Assembly (NCBI RefSeq): GCF_009858335.1
Contig: NZ_VMSE01000002.1
Location: 496,001-560,000 of the forward strand
Reading direction: 5' to 3'
From: Methylovorus glucosotrophus
GTDB lineage: Bacteria; Pseudomonadota; Gammaproteobacteria; Burkholderiales; Methylophilaceae
Length of the DNA stretch: 64,000 nucleotides
Shown here: positions 41,355 through 50,476 of the stretch, one piece after another
Layout: each line of letters opens with the position of its first letter
Numbering within the stretch: position 1 is the stretch's first letter
Position numbers and translations under genes: made by a program
Notes under the pieces: model-generated
Database searches by the model: none
Told to the model about the DNA's origin: nothing
The model's input: only the letters and a program-made list of their open reading frames with translations

Positions 41355-42758
41355 ATGATGAAGAATGCTACCTCGCTGGACGAAGGCTGGCTGGTTCGCC
41401 TGGAGTCAGCCAACCAGGCCTTGTCCAAAGCCATGCCGCTCGGTGATCTTGAAGCGGTGATCTATCTGCAACAATCGTGTCGGCCGGATTTGCTGTCACT
41501 GACGCGCTACTTTGCTACCACGCCCAAGCTCGATGTCGTGATGGAAAACCGCATTGTGCGTACCGTCGGCGAGCATCTGCAACAATCGCGCGTGGCATGC
41601 ACCAACCATATCAAGGCCTTGATGGCCCGCCAAAGCAAGCAGCAGCTCATGCAATTGCTGCTGGAAAAGCTGCAGGTCATGGCCTTGATCGCCAAATGGT
41701 GTTATCTGCGTTATCAGCCTATCCCCGAGCGTTACTGGCTGGAGCTGCATGCGGATTATCTGCTGGCCGAACGCTTGCGGTTGGATATCCCGGCATTTCA
41801 GTCTGGCTATGTGCATATTCTGATGCTGGACAGCATCAATCTCAGCAGCATGCAGAAAGCAGAAATCGAAGCGCTGGATCGCTGGGTAGCGCAGTGGAGC
41901 GTGCAAGTGGCAGTCACGGCGCATTGCGACGACCGGCCGCATGCCATGTTTGTCGACCTGGGGCAGGATGTCGGTGCCCGTCGTCTGCGCAACTTTACGC
42001 CGACTGAAAATTTTCGCTGCTGGGTGATTGAGATGATCTTGCGTGATCTGGAGCAGATGCGCGAGCAGCTCTCTGCTGGCGCCATCAGCCTGCCGATATT
42101 GCCAGACGCCACGACAGTCCGAAGCGCCCAGATCATTGACCTGCTTATCATGGCCTGGTCTGATCTGCGTGAGCAACGCCGACGCGTCGAGCGTGCCGCC
42201 GTCTCCAAGCTGGCGCAAGCGGTCAATGGCCTGTTTGCCGTATGTCAGCAAATCCGAAACGAAGCCTACCGCCCGACTTTTCTTCATCCGGATGATGTGC
42301 AGCCCCTGCCCAATTCGTGGGAGGTGCAGAACGAGAGCGTATTTGGCTTGGGCGCTGTCGTGAATGCGGACCTGAATCTGTGGGTCAAGCCCGGCGCCTT
42401 GCTATCTCTGCAGTTTGCGCTGAATCCGGATATGGAAGTGCTGGCCGTGGTGCGTAGCCTCCAGCAGCGGCCGGGGCGCGAGCTTTATGTCGGCCTGGAA
42501 GTGATTTCCTATACGCCGGCCTATGTGCAGCTGACGACAGAAGACCCACCTGCCGACGAAGAGCCCATTCCTGGTCTTTACCTGGGGCGCGATGACGACA
42601 GAAACTGGCCGCCGAGTTTGCTGCTGCCTCTGCAGCCGCAAGCCGACGTTGGCGAACTGGTAATGCATCTGGAGCATTCCGATTATCGTGCCACGCTGGG
42701 CGATGTGCTGGAACAGCAGGCCGACTGGGTGCGCATAGCCGTCATGGTGCGCGATTAA
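41355..42758 (+). CDS. PilZ-like domain protein with a long helical N-terminal domain
   Basis: I do not recognise a named gene. The 467-residue protein starts at the ATG at 41355 (the frame opens earlier only with a TTG). The first 270 residues look helical. The C-terminal part has RRVER (276-280, RxxxR), then NESVFG (326-331, NxSxxG) about 45 residues on, and strands such as VVRSLQQ and YVGLEVIS, a layout that matches the c-di-GMP-binding PilZ domain. The spacing between the two motifs is longer than usual. A cytoplasmic receptor for c-di-GMP is the inference. Confidence 0.65.
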   Translation: MMKNATSLDEGWLVRLESANQALSKAMPLGDLEAVIYLQQSCRPDLLSLTRYFATTPKLDVVMENRIVRTVGEHLQQSRVACTNHIKALMARQSKQQLMQLLLEKLQVMALIAKWCYLRYQPIPERYWLELHADYLLAERLRLDIPAFQSGYVHILMLDSINLSSMQKAEIEALDRWVAQWSVQVAVTAHCDDRPHAMFVDLGQDVGARRLRNFTPTENFRCWVIEMILRDLEQMREQLSAGAISLPILPDATTVRSAQIIDLLIMAWSDLREQRRRVERAAVSKLAQAVNGLFAVCQQIRNEAYRPTFLHPDDVQPLPNSWEVQNESVFGLGAVVNADLNLWVKPGALLSLQFALNPDMEVLAVVRSLQQRPGRELYVGLEVISYTPAYVQLTTEDPPADEEPIPGLYLGRDDDRNWPPSLLLPLQPQADVGELVMHLEHSDYRATLGDVLEQQADWVRIAVMVRD

Positions 42759-42823
42759 CGCGCTGCGCCCGGGCATGCTCGAGGTTGTTGAAGAGTATGC
42801 CGCGTGCCGGAAAGCGATGAGCC

Positions 42824-43474
42824 TTAACGCAGCACGCGCTGCAAAAACTGGCGGATGTCGTCAATTTCTTCGGCGCATACGCTATGCGGCATGTCGTAGG
42901 TATGCCATTCCAGCGCATAGCCATTCTCCCGGAATACATCCCGCGAGATAGCCGCCGTCGCCGGCAGAATCACGCTATCGTCCGTGCCGTGCGCCATGAA
43001 AATGGGCGTCGCCTGGTTGGCGGCGTGTTTCTCATTAGCCAATGTCTGCTTGAGTGGTAAATAAGTCGAGAGCGCGAGCACGCCAGCCAGTCGATGCGAG
43101 TAGCGCAATGCTGTTTGCAGCGCCATGGCGCCCCCCTGTGAAAAGCCCGCCAGTACAATACGCTCAGCCGGGATTCCACGCGCTATTTCATCCTGAACAA
43201 GGGTTTCGATCTCGGCCTGCATGGCGCGTATGCCCGCTTCATCCTGCTGGCTATCCAGCCCCAGGCCAAAAATATCGTACCAGCCGCGCATGGGGTAGCC
43301 ATTGTTGAGACTGATAGGCCGTACCGGCGCATGCGGAAAAATATACCGCACTTGCGGCAAGTCCAGCTCCTCGGCAATCGGCACGAAATCATGACCATCG
43401 GCGCCCAGGCCATGCAGCCAGATAATGCTGGCGGTCGCCAGCGCTTGAGGTTCCAGGGTGATTTTTTCGAGCAT
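42824..43474 (-). CDS. Carboxylesterase / phospholipase family alpha/beta hydrolase
   Basis: The 216-residue protein belongs to the small carboxylesterase family of Pseudomonas EstB type. It has WLHGLGADG near 19-27, nucleophile serine in GFSQGG near 111-116, an acid in HGTDDSVI and histidine in MPHSV. The frame extends to 43684, but the ATG at 43474 gives the family length and start. The true substrate is unknown. It is divergent from the metallo-beta-lactamase gene. Confidence 0.88.
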   Translation of the reverse strand: MLEKITLEPQALATASIIWLHGLGADGHDFVPIAEELDLPQVRYIFPHAPVRPISLNNGYPMRGWYDIFGLGLDSQQDEAGIRAMQAEIETLVQDEIARGIPAERIVLAGFSQGGAMALQTALRYSHRLAGVLALSTYLPLKQTLANEKHAANQATPIFMAHGTDDSVILPATAAISRDVFRENGYALEWHTYDMPHSVCAEEIDDIRQFLQRVLR

Positions 43475-43623
43475 GTGTGGATTATCCAGATAATGTTGTT
43501 GGCCGGGCGCTGCTAGGCTGGGCGGGGAATACGCGCTACCATCGTGCCATGCCCGTCTGTCAGGCAGTGGGCAAGCATCTATCATAACAAAAGACGGAAG
43601 CGGGGCTATATGGAGCGAGCGCC

Positions 43624-44388
43624 ATGCAAGTGAAAGTATTGGGATGTAGCGGCGGCATAGGCGGCAATCTGCGCACGACCTCATTGCTGGTGGACGACGA
43701 TATCCTGATCGACGCAGGCACCGGGGTGGGCGATCTCAGTATTGAGCAGATGGCGAAAATTGATCACGTCTTCCTCACCCATTCGCACCTGGACCATATT
43801 GCCTGCTTGCCGCTGATGCTGGATACGGTGGCTGGTCTGCGCGAAGCGCCCGTGACTATTTATGCGCTCCCCGAGACCTTGCATGCGCTTAAAACCCACA
43901 TCTTCAACTGGATCATCTGGCCTGATTTCAGCGTGGTCCCCAGCGAAACAAGTCCCTTGATGCGCTACGCCGAGGTCGCGCTAGGTAAAGCCGTAAGCTT
44001 AAGCGGACGCAGCATTACTCCGCTACCTGCTAATCATACGGTTCCCGCCGTTGGCTACTGGCTGGATAGTGGTAGTAATAGCATCGTATTCACGGGTGAC
44101 ACGACCACGTGCGATGCCCTGTGGGAAAAGGTAAACAGGATTGAAAACCTTAAATATGTGCTGATTGAAACAGCGTTTGGCGATGGTGAGAAGGAATTGG
44201 CACAAGCGTCCAAGCATCTGTGCCCGGCATTATTGTTTCAAGAATTGAGTAAACTGGAGCGATCCGCCCATATTTACATTACCCATCTGAAGCCGGGCGA
44301 GGGAGGGGAGATCATGTATCAGATTGAGGCGCGCGCTGAACACGTTGCCTTGAAAAGCCTGCAGAATATGCAGGTGTTTAAGCTGTAG
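43624..44388 (+). CDS. Metallo-beta-lactamase-fold hydrolase, class II cyclic phosphodiesterase-like
   Basis: The 254-residue protein has the metal motif THSHLDH at 52-58 (HxHxDH), a further site in FTGDTTTC near 158-165 and ITHLKPG near 218-224. The order of motifs and length resemble class II 3',5'-cyclic nucleotide phosphodiesterases (PDE1/CpdP type). Activity on cyclic nucleotides is inferred. Its TAG stop directly abuts the stop codon of the convergent pilin gene. Confidence 0.8.
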   Translation: MQVKVLGCSGGIGGNLRTTSLLVDDDILIDAGTGVGDLSIEQMAKIDHVFLTHSHLDHIACLPLMLDTVAGLREAPVTIYALPETLHALKTHIFNWIIWPDFSVVPSETSPLMRYAEVALGKAVSLSGRSITPLPANHTVPAVGYWLDSGSNSIVFTGDTTTCDALWEKVNRIENLKYVLIETAFGDGEKELAQASKHLCPALLFQELSKLERSAHIYITHLKPGEGGEIMYQIEARAEHVALKSLQNMQVFKL

Positions 44389-44820
44389 TTACTTCCAGGA
44401 TTCTGGAAGAAAACGCGTAGGAATAGTGCCGCCCGTTATTGACTGTCTGGTTTCAAATACACCACTGCTGACATCATAAGTCATTTTAATCGTTGTGTTT
44501 TCTATGCCATTGGTCACATCAGAATTTTTAAATGTTGAGCTTATCGTGCATACAGGACTGGCCCAAGTTCCGGTGGTCGAGGCTACATATTTGCCTGAAG
44601 TAGCCGCCGAAGCGGGGACTGTGCAATTAAATTCCGAGGGGTCTTGAGACAGCAATTCTGCCATTGTCGATTTGAGCCCATCCATCAATGAAATAGCCTC
44701 CGAGGCTTGCGCTTTTCCTATGTAGGATTGGTAGGACGGAATTGCAATAGCGGCAAGAATGCCAATAATAGCCACCACTATCATGAGTTCGATCAAAGTA
44801 AACCCGTGATTCTTTTTCAT
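44389..44820 (-). CDS. Type IV pilin, second of a tandem pair
   Basis: The 143-residue prepilin has a short leader MKKNHG and the processing motif G|FTLIEL, with Glu5 of the mature protein present, then a hydrophobic helix to about residue 31. It is a clear paralogue of the pilin upstream. The only cysteines are mid-protein, in FNCTV and PVCTI, and the C-terminus ends in PESWK rather than with a disulfide loop. Only 31 bases separate it from a terminator on its upstream side, leaving no room for a promoter, so expression depends on readthrough. A 7-bp hairpin covers its last codons. Confidence 0.9.
   Translation of the reverse strand: MKKNHGFTLIELMIVVAIIGILAAIAIPSYQSYIGKAQASEAISLMDGLKSTMAELLSQDPSEFNCTVPASAATSGKYVASTTGTWASPVCTISSTFKNSDVTNGIENTTIKMTYDVSSGVFETRQSITGGTIPTRFLPESWK
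44392..44409. other. Hairpin at the convergent 3' junction of pilin and hydrolase genes
   Basis: CTTCCAG (44392-44398) and CTGGAAG (44403-44409) form a perfect 7-bp stem with a four-base loop. It codes for the end of the pilin and begins three bases after the hydrolase stop. There is no T-run in either direction, so it is more likely a transcript-end protector than a classical terminator. Confidence 0.4.
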
Positions 44821-44851
44821 GATGTACCTCTGGGTTGAGCAATGATGATGG

Positions 44852-44884
44852 AAAAAAGCCCTGCTCAGATGTGCAGGGCTTTTT
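44852..44884 (-). terminator. Intrinsic terminator between the two pilin genes
   Basis: An 8-bp stem (AGCCCTGC at 44857-44864 with 44873-44880) with an eight-base loop, followed on the minus strand by six T. It lies 17 bases after the first pilin stop and 31 before the second pilin start, so it probably sets their ratio. Confidence 0.85.
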
Positions 44885-44901
44885 AGACATAACCGAATTT
44901 A

Positions 44902-45321
44902 TTATTGCCAAGCTTTAGGACGATATTTTGCTTCCAAGTCACCGCCATTATATGTAAACGCATTGGTTGAGGCTGTGTAGGTCATGATAACGGTTTTATT
45001 TGCGATATTGCTATTGACCCCAGCTGCTTTGATGGTAGCAGTTGCGGTACAAACACCGTTAGCGTTGGTTGGCTGAGCGATTGTCGTGTATTTGCCATCG
45101 GCTGGAGCAGCTGTTACGCCACAATTGGCTGCCGTTGGGTCTTCGGACATAGTGCTGGCGATAGTGGATTTCAGGCCGTCTAGTTGTATGAATGCTTCAG
45201 AAGCCTGAGCTTTAGCGGTGTAATCCTGATAAGCCGGAATGGCTACCGCTGCCAAAATACCAATAATCGCGACCACGATCATCAGTTCGATAAGAGTAAA
45301 ACCTTGCTGTGCGTTTTTCAT
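44902..45321 (-). CDS. Type IV pilin, first and probably major pilin of the pair
   Basis: The 139-residue prepilin starts MKNAQQG with processing before FTLIEL and Glu5, followed by the hydrophobic assembly helix to about residue 32. The globular part has two cysteines only, in AANCGV and GVCTA, and ends in RPKAWQ. AAGGTG is the ribosome site for the ATG at 45321, chosen over one five codons upstream. A repeat-rich region lies upstream and a strong terminator downstream. It may correspond to PilA, but other pilin loci may exist elsewhere. Confidence 0.92.
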   Translation of the reverse strand: MKNAQQGFTLIELMIVVAIIGILAAVAIPAYQDYTAKAQASEAFIQLDGLKSTIASTMSEDPTAANCGVTAAPADGKYTTIAQPTNANGVCTATATIKAAGVNSNIANKTVIMTYTASTNAFTYNGGDLEAKYRPKAWQ

Positions 45322-45356
45322 GTCATCACCTTTCAATCAATTTAGGAGAGTCTCTA

Positions 45357-45418
45357 GCAGATGTCTGCCAGGGGTGTTGCGTCGATAAACGGGGTGTTGG
45401 TTGATCACTTCGTTTATC
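45357..45418 (-). promoter_or_regulatory. Repeat cluster upstream of the pilin gene
   Basis: This stretch holds three symmetric elements: a dyad GCAGA-TG-TCTGC (45357-45368); two direct copies of GGGGTGTTG exactly 20 bases apart (45371-45379 and 45391-45399); and an 8-bp inverted repeat GATAAACG/CGTTTATC (45384-45391 and 45411-45418). The 20-base period, two helical turns, suits a dimeric or cooperative regulator. No perfect promoter box was found here. Confidence 0.4.
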
Positions 45419-45444
45419 AGATGAATCAAGCATAACGCAGGCAT

Positions 45445-45475
45445 AAAAAAAGCGGATGGTGTCATCCGCTTTTTT
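45445..45475 (-). terminator. Intrinsic terminator after the SRPBCC gene
   Basis: A 7-bp stem (GCGGATG at 45452-45458 with 45463-45469), four-base loop, six A and six T at the base. It closes the propeller-SRPBCC unit before the pilin region. Confidence 0.9.
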
Positions 45476-45516
45476 GATTTTCAGTGACAAAAAATGTCAC
45501 CGTTTGCTGATGGCAA

Positions 45517-46038
45517 TTATTTGCCTTCAGCCACTTTCTTCAGGTTGGCCAGGCCAGCGTCGTAGACACCGGTCACCGCGTTGATGGCGGATTCGTCATC
45601 CTGACCTGGTGGGATAGGTGGGTTCAGCTTGTACACGCGGTAGAAGCGACCTACCCAGGTCACGGTGCTTTCGCCAGCGCCAGGGCCTGCCTTGACGGTG
45701 ATGAAGGAGTTGTAATCAGCCACGGGCAATACGCCTTCCACGATTTCATATTTCAGCTTCATGTCGGCATCGTCAGCGCTACGCAGTTTTTCGTAGATGG
45801 TGCCGCCGCCTTTGAGGGTCAGCAGGCGATAGGTGTCACCATCCTTGGTTTCCAGCTTGGTGCTGGCAACGGCGGGGTGCCATTTCTGCATGTTGCCGAA
45901 GTCCTTGATCAGCGCCCACACCTTGGCTGGTTCAGCCTTGATGGTGACTGTTTTTTCAACTTTTTGTGGCGATGGACCGTGCGCAGCGGCGGTCAATGGA
46001 ATGACGGCCATGGCAATGAGGGCGAGTAGTTTTTTCAT
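45517..46038 (-). CDS. Exported SRPBCC-fold protein
   Basis: The 173-residue precursor has a signal peptide (MKKLLALIAMAV..., cleavage near TAAA at 18-19), then an SRPBCC (START/polyketide cyclase-like) domain with VWALIKDFGNMQKWHP near 40-55 and GRFYRVYKLNPPIPPG toward the C-terminus. Such folds form a deep hydrophobic pocket and bind lipids or small molecules; this copy would act in the periplasm. GGAGAAA precedes the ATG at 46038. It lies 62 bases after the YVTN propeller gene and is probably cotranscribed. The ligand is unknown. Confidence 0.8.
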   Translation of the reverse strand: MKKLLALIAMAVIPLTAAAHGPSPQKVEKTVTIKAEPAKVWALIKDFGNMQKWHPAVASTKLETKDGDTYRLLTLKGGGTIYEKLRSADDADMKLKYEIVEGVLPVADYNSFITVKAGPGAGESTVTWVGRFYRVYKLNPPIPPGQDDESAINAVTGVYDAGLANLKKVAEGK

Positions 46039-46100
46039 GCGATTTTTCTCCGTTGATAAAAGTCTTGGTGCTAAATCCGAATCCGGGGCTGGATTCATTC

Positions 46101-47057
46101 TCAGTGCGCCGTCTCCTGAATAAACTGGCCAAATGCCCGGCTTTGCTTGTCCGTGGCAATGGTATTAACCAGTTTATTGTTGCTGGCGTCGATCACTGAA
46201 ACCGTGTTGTCGAACCAGTTGGCAACATATACCCGCTGGTTCGCATGATCAAAACTGATGCCTTCGGGGTAACCTCCCACCGGCACGATGCTGATGACTT
46301 TTTGCTGGGCAACATCAATTACCGAGACATTGTCGCTTTGCGTATTGGTGACGTAGATGCGGCTGCCATCTGTGCTGACCGTGACGCAATAAGGATGTTC
46401 CCCCACCTTGATGGTGTTGACCCGGTGTGTTTGCGTATCAATCATGGAAACGCTGTTGCTATAAACATTAACGGCGTAAAGCTGCTTGCCATCCCGGCTA
46501 AGGCCCAGGCCAAATGGGTGTTCACCCACGGCAATACGCTTGACGATCTGCATGCTGGCGGTATCAATGATGGCGACATCGTTGCTATCGCGATTGGCAA
46601 CATAAAGCTGCTTGCCATCCGGGCTGACGATAATGCCTGCTGGCGCCTTGCCGACATTGACTGTGCGCTGTTGTGTAAGATCGGCGGTATCCAGCGCCAG
46701 TATCTTGTCTTCAAACCAGTCGGCGACAAACAGGGTTTTGCTGTCTGGCGAGAGGGCAATGCCGACCGGCGAGCCATGCAATGGCAACTCTTGCAATACT
46801 TTGTAATGCTGAGAGTCAATCACGCTGATGGATTGGCCGTCGACATTACTGATATAGGTGCGGCCCAGGGCTGCAGAAGTCGCGACACCAACAGGCGCTT
46901 TGCCAACTTCTATGCTGGCAATGACCTGATTCGACGCAAGATCAATCACCGATACCGTGTTATTCCCCTGATTGCTGATGTAGGCAAAGCCGCCAGCCTG
47001 GCATGACCATGCGATACAGGCGGAGAATGCGGCAAGGAAGATAAGCAACGGTTTCAA
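46101..47057 (-). CDS. Exported seven-repeat YVTN beta-propeller protein
   Basis: The product has seven copies of the YVTN unit (for example YISNQGNNTVSVID, YVANRDSNDVAIID and YVANWFDNTVSVID), which predicts a seven-bladed propeller, and a C-terminal FGQFI motif. The start is uncertain: no ATG exists. A TTG at 47057 gives 318 residues and the clean signal peptide MKPLLIFLAAFSACIAW, ending near QAGG; a TTG at 47147 would add 30 residues. YVTN propellers are usually periplasmic or surface proteins, and related ones occur near PQQ-dependent alcohol oxidation genes, but no such gene is here. Confidence 0.75.
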   Translation of the reverse strand: MKPLLIFLAAFSACIAWSCQAGGFAYISNQGNNTVSVIDLASNQVIASIEVGKAPVGVATSAALGRTYISNVDGQSISVIDSQHYKVLQELPLHGSPVGIALSPDSKTLFVADWFEDKILALDTADLTQQRTVNVGKAPAGIIVSPDGKQLYVANRDSNDVAIIDTASMQIVKRIAVGEHPFGLGLSRDGKQLYAVNVYSNSVSMIDTQTHRVNTIKVGEHPYCVTVSTDGSRIYVTNTQSDNVSVIDVAQQKVISIVPVGGYPEGISFDHANQRVYVANWFDNTVSVIDASNNKLVNTIATDKQSRAFGQFIQETAH

Positions 47058-47299
47058 TGGAAAGCGGATCTGCGGAATGGTTGTGATGTGAATCAAACGC
47101 TTGAAAAGCCGATATGGTTGACTACGCAGTATACGGGGGGCTTGCAAACAGCGTCAAGGCGCGCTTGGCAGGTGATATTCCCGAATTTGCACGGCCTGCA
47201 GGCGTGATCCTCTGGCTTCCAGTAAGGCAAGTTGGCATGCGGCTTTCAATCGGGGCTGAAGTGTGAAAAAATTACACTAAATTATTAAGGTAGTACGTC

Positions 47300-47821
47300 A
47301 TGATAGATCGCGATGGATATCGCCCGAATGTCGGCATCATATTATGCAATGCCCGCAATGAGGTTTTTTGGGGCAAGCGTATTCGCGAACACTCCTGGCA
47401 GTTTCCGCAGGGTGGCATCAAGCACGGCGAAACGCCCGAGCAAGCCATGTACCGTGAGCTTATGGAAGAGGTTGGCTTGCGCCCGGAGCACGTCAAAATT
47501 CTTGGCCGCACCCGCGACTGGTTGCGGTATGAAGTCCCCACCAACTGGATCAAGCGTGAGTGGCGCGGTAGTTATCGCGGCCAGAAGCAGATCTGGTTCC
47601 TGCTGCGTATGGTAGGTCGCGATTCGGATGTGTCACTGCGTGCCAGCACGCATCCTGAGTTTGATGCCTGGCGCTGGAGCGAGTATTGGGTGCCCATGGA
47701 GAGTGTGATTGAGTTCAAGCGCGAGGTGTATCGCCTGGCCCTGAATGAGCTTGCGGCTCACCTCAGCGGGGATACGCGCAAAAAACCGCGCAATCACAGC
47801 AGTTCCATTATTGCCTCCTGA
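47300..47821 (+). CDS. rppH: RNA pyrophosphohydrolase
   Basis: RppH removes pyrophosphate from the 5' end of triphosphorylated mRNA and so triggers decay by RNase E. The 173-residue Nudix enzyme has the Nudix box [22 protein letters not shown] at about 38-59 and the family N-terminus [17 protein letters not shown]. The GVPY-type insertion is normal. The gene is divergent from the propeller gene; RNase G lies elsewhere in this window. Confidence 0.95.
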   Translation: MIDRDGYRPNVGIILCNARNEVFWGKRIREHSWQFPQGGIKHGETPEQAMYRELMEEVGLRPEHVKILGRTRDWLRYEVPTNWIKREWRGSYRGQKQIWFLLRMVGRDSDVSLRASTHPEFDAWRWSEYWVPMESVIEFKREVYRLALNELAAHLSGDTRKKPRNHSSSIIAS

Positions 47822-47848
47822 GCAAGGCTTGCGTGGGGCTGATGCGTG

Positions 47849-48694
47849 CTAGCCCCTGTTTGCCATGGCTTCGCCCAGCTGGATCGGGCGGCCTTCCTGC
47901 CATACCGGATTAAACTGCAAGGGCTGTTTTGGAAAAAGCAGCACCACCGTCGAGCCCAATAAAAACCGACCCATTTCCTCATTCTGCTTGAGGTGAATCT
48001 GGTGCTCGGCATATTCCCATACCGAAATATTGCCCGGACGTGGCGGATTGACCACGCCATGCCAGGTGGTGGCCATGCTGCCGACGATGGTGGCGCCCAC
48101 CAATACCAGCACAAACTTGCCATGCGCTGAGTCAAACTCGCATACCACGCGCTCGTTGCGCGCAAACAGGCCAGGCACGCCTTGCGCAGTCACCGGGTTG
48201 ACCGAAAACAGATCGCCGGGGACGTAGGTCATGCGCAGCAGGTGCCCATCGCAGGGCATGTGGATGCGGTGATAGTCTCTGGGGCTGAGGTAGAGGGTGG
48301 CAAAGTGGCCATCCTGAAATTCATCTGCCAGTGCCTGATTGCCTGCCAGCAATGCCGTGGTGGAGTAGTGGTGGCCTTTGGCCTGAAAAATCTGGTCGCC
48401 AACAATGGGGCCGATCTGGCTGATAGCACCATCAACCGGGCATAGCCAGGTAGCCTCAGCGACGGGGCGGGCATCTGCGCGCAGGGGGCGGGTGAAGAAT
48501 TCGTTAAAACTGGCGTAGCGCTTGATATCGGCCTCAACGGCCTCTTGCATATTCACTGAGTAGCGAGCGACGAACCAGCGAATAATCGCTGTTGTTACCC
48601 AGCCCATGCGGGCATTGGCGACCCATCCGGCGAAAACGGTGATGGCCTGTTTGGGCAAGAGATATTGCAGGGAGACGGCGAGACGGTTCAACAC
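47849..48694 (-). CDS. psd: Phosphatidylserine decarboxylase
   Basis: Psd makes phosphatidylethanolamine from phosphatidylserine at the inner membrane. The 281-residue proenzyme has LGST near residues 244-247, where self-cleavage creates the pyruvoyl group, and SPRDYHRIHMPCDG with a conserved histidine. The GTG at 48694 aligns with the E. coli start (LNRLAVSLQYLLPK), so the longer frame up to 48796 is rejected. A good promoter is visible 24 bases or so upstream. Confidence 0.93.
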   Translation of the reverse strand: MLNRLAVSLQYLLPKQAITVFAGWVANARMGWVTTAIIRWFVARYSVNMQEAVEADIKRYASFNEFFTRPLRADARPVAEATWLCPVDGAISQIGPIVGDQIFQAKGHHYSTTALLAGNQALADEFQDGHFATLYLSPRDYHRIHMPCDGHLLRMTYVPGDLFSVNPVTAQGVPGLFARNERVVCEFDSAHGKFVLVLVGATIVGSMATTWHGVVNPPRPGNISVWEYAEHQIHLKQNEEMGRFLLGSTVVLLFPKQPLQFNPVWQEGRPIQLGEAMANRG

Positions 48695-48724
48695 ACAAGA
48701 TTCCGGATGGGCAATGAGCGGACT

Positions 48725-48753
48725 ATTATAATGATAGCGGAGGCAAGTCCCAA
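48725..48753 (-). promoter_or_regulatory. Sigma70-like promoter of psd
   Basis: The minus strand has TTGGGA (48748-48753), a 17-base spacer and a perfect TATAAT (48725-48730). The start would be near 48718, shortly before the psd GTG at 48694. Confidence 0.6.
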
Positions 48754-48774
48754 GGATGGTGGTGTATAGGCAAT

Positions 48775-48806
48775 AAAAAAGGCGATGCATGAGCATCGCC
48801 TTTTTT
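48775..48806 (-). terminator. Intrinsic terminator after ilvC
   Basis: An 8-bp stem (GGCGATGC at 48781-48788 with 48793-48800) with six A-T pairs at its base. It lies about 40 bases beyond the ilvC stop on the minus strand and upstream of the psd promoter. Confidence 0.9.
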
Positions 48807-48847
48807 ATGGTGTCATGCGTTGAATTTACGCATGACGGAGATGTTGC

Positions 48848-49912
<1,065 letters not shown>

Positions 49913-49937
49913 TCAGGTCTGGGCCATGCAGCGCCAG

Positions 49938-49959
49938 AAAACGGGCATCCAATTGCCCG
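49938..49959 (-). terminator. Weak terminator-like hairpin between ilvN and ilvC
   Basis: A perfect 6-bp stem CGGGCA/TGCCCG (49942-49947 and 49954-49959) with a six-base loop, followed on the minus strand by four T. It may reduce transcription into ilvC, or simply stabilise the upstream mRNA end. Confidence 0.45.
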
Positions 49960-49971
49960 AACTCACATTGA

Positions 49972-50463
49972 TTAAATCTTGAGAATCCGGTCGCCGCGTC
50001 CGATGCCAGAGGCCCCGGTACGCACTGTTTCCAGTATGGCCGTCTTGTCCAGCGCTTCCAGAAACGCATCCAGCTTGCTGCCAGTGCCAGTCAGCTCAAT
50101 GGTGTAACTGCCATCGGCCACATCGATGATGCGACCACGGAAGATATCGCACATACGTTTCATTTCGTCGCGGAAAGGGCCAGTGGCCTTTACCTTGACC
50201 AGCATCAGTTCGCGTTCGATATAACGACCATCGTTAAGGTCGAGTACCTTGACCACATCGACCAGCTTGTTGAGCTGCTTGATGATCTGCTCGATCACTT
50301 CGTCGGATCCGGAAGTGACGATGGTCATGCGTGACAATGTGGGATCTTCGGTAGGAGCCACAGTCAGGGATTCAATATTGTAGGCACGCGCCGAGAACAG
50401 GCCGGCCACGCGGGACAAGGCGCCCGCTTCGTTTTCCATGAGTAAGGAAATAATGTGTTTCAT
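49972..50463 (-). CDS. ilvN: Acetolactate synthase small subunit
   Basis: The regulatory subunit of acetohydroxyacid synthase gives valine feedback inhibition and raises activity of the large subunit. The 163-residue protein has an N-terminal ACT domain (ISLLMENEAGALSRVAGLFSAR at about 4-25) and a C-terminal ALS_ss_C domain, making it the IlvH-type length. ilvB precedes with a 13-base gap. The symbol ilvH is used in some genomes. Confidence 0.95.
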   Translation of the reverse strand: MKHIISLLMENEAGALSRVAGLFSARAYNIESLTVAPTEDPTLSRMTIVTSGSDEVIEQIIKQLNKLVDVVKVLDLNDGRYIERELMLVKVKATGPFRDEMKRMCDIFRGRIIDVADGSYTIELTGTGSKLDAFLEALDKTAILETVRTGASGIGRGDRILKI

Positions 50464-50476
50464 CTAACAGCTCGCT

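Noticed and set aside
45357..45372. Sigma54-like TGGCA...TGC sequence upstream of the pilin on the minus strand
   Set aside because: The GG-to-GC spacing is nine bases rather than the required ten, and the -24 box is imperfect.
47231..47248. Sigma54-like TTGGCATGCGGCTTTCA upstream of rppH
   Set aside because: The -12 element has TTTC instead of TTGC, and rppH is not known to be sigma54-dependent.
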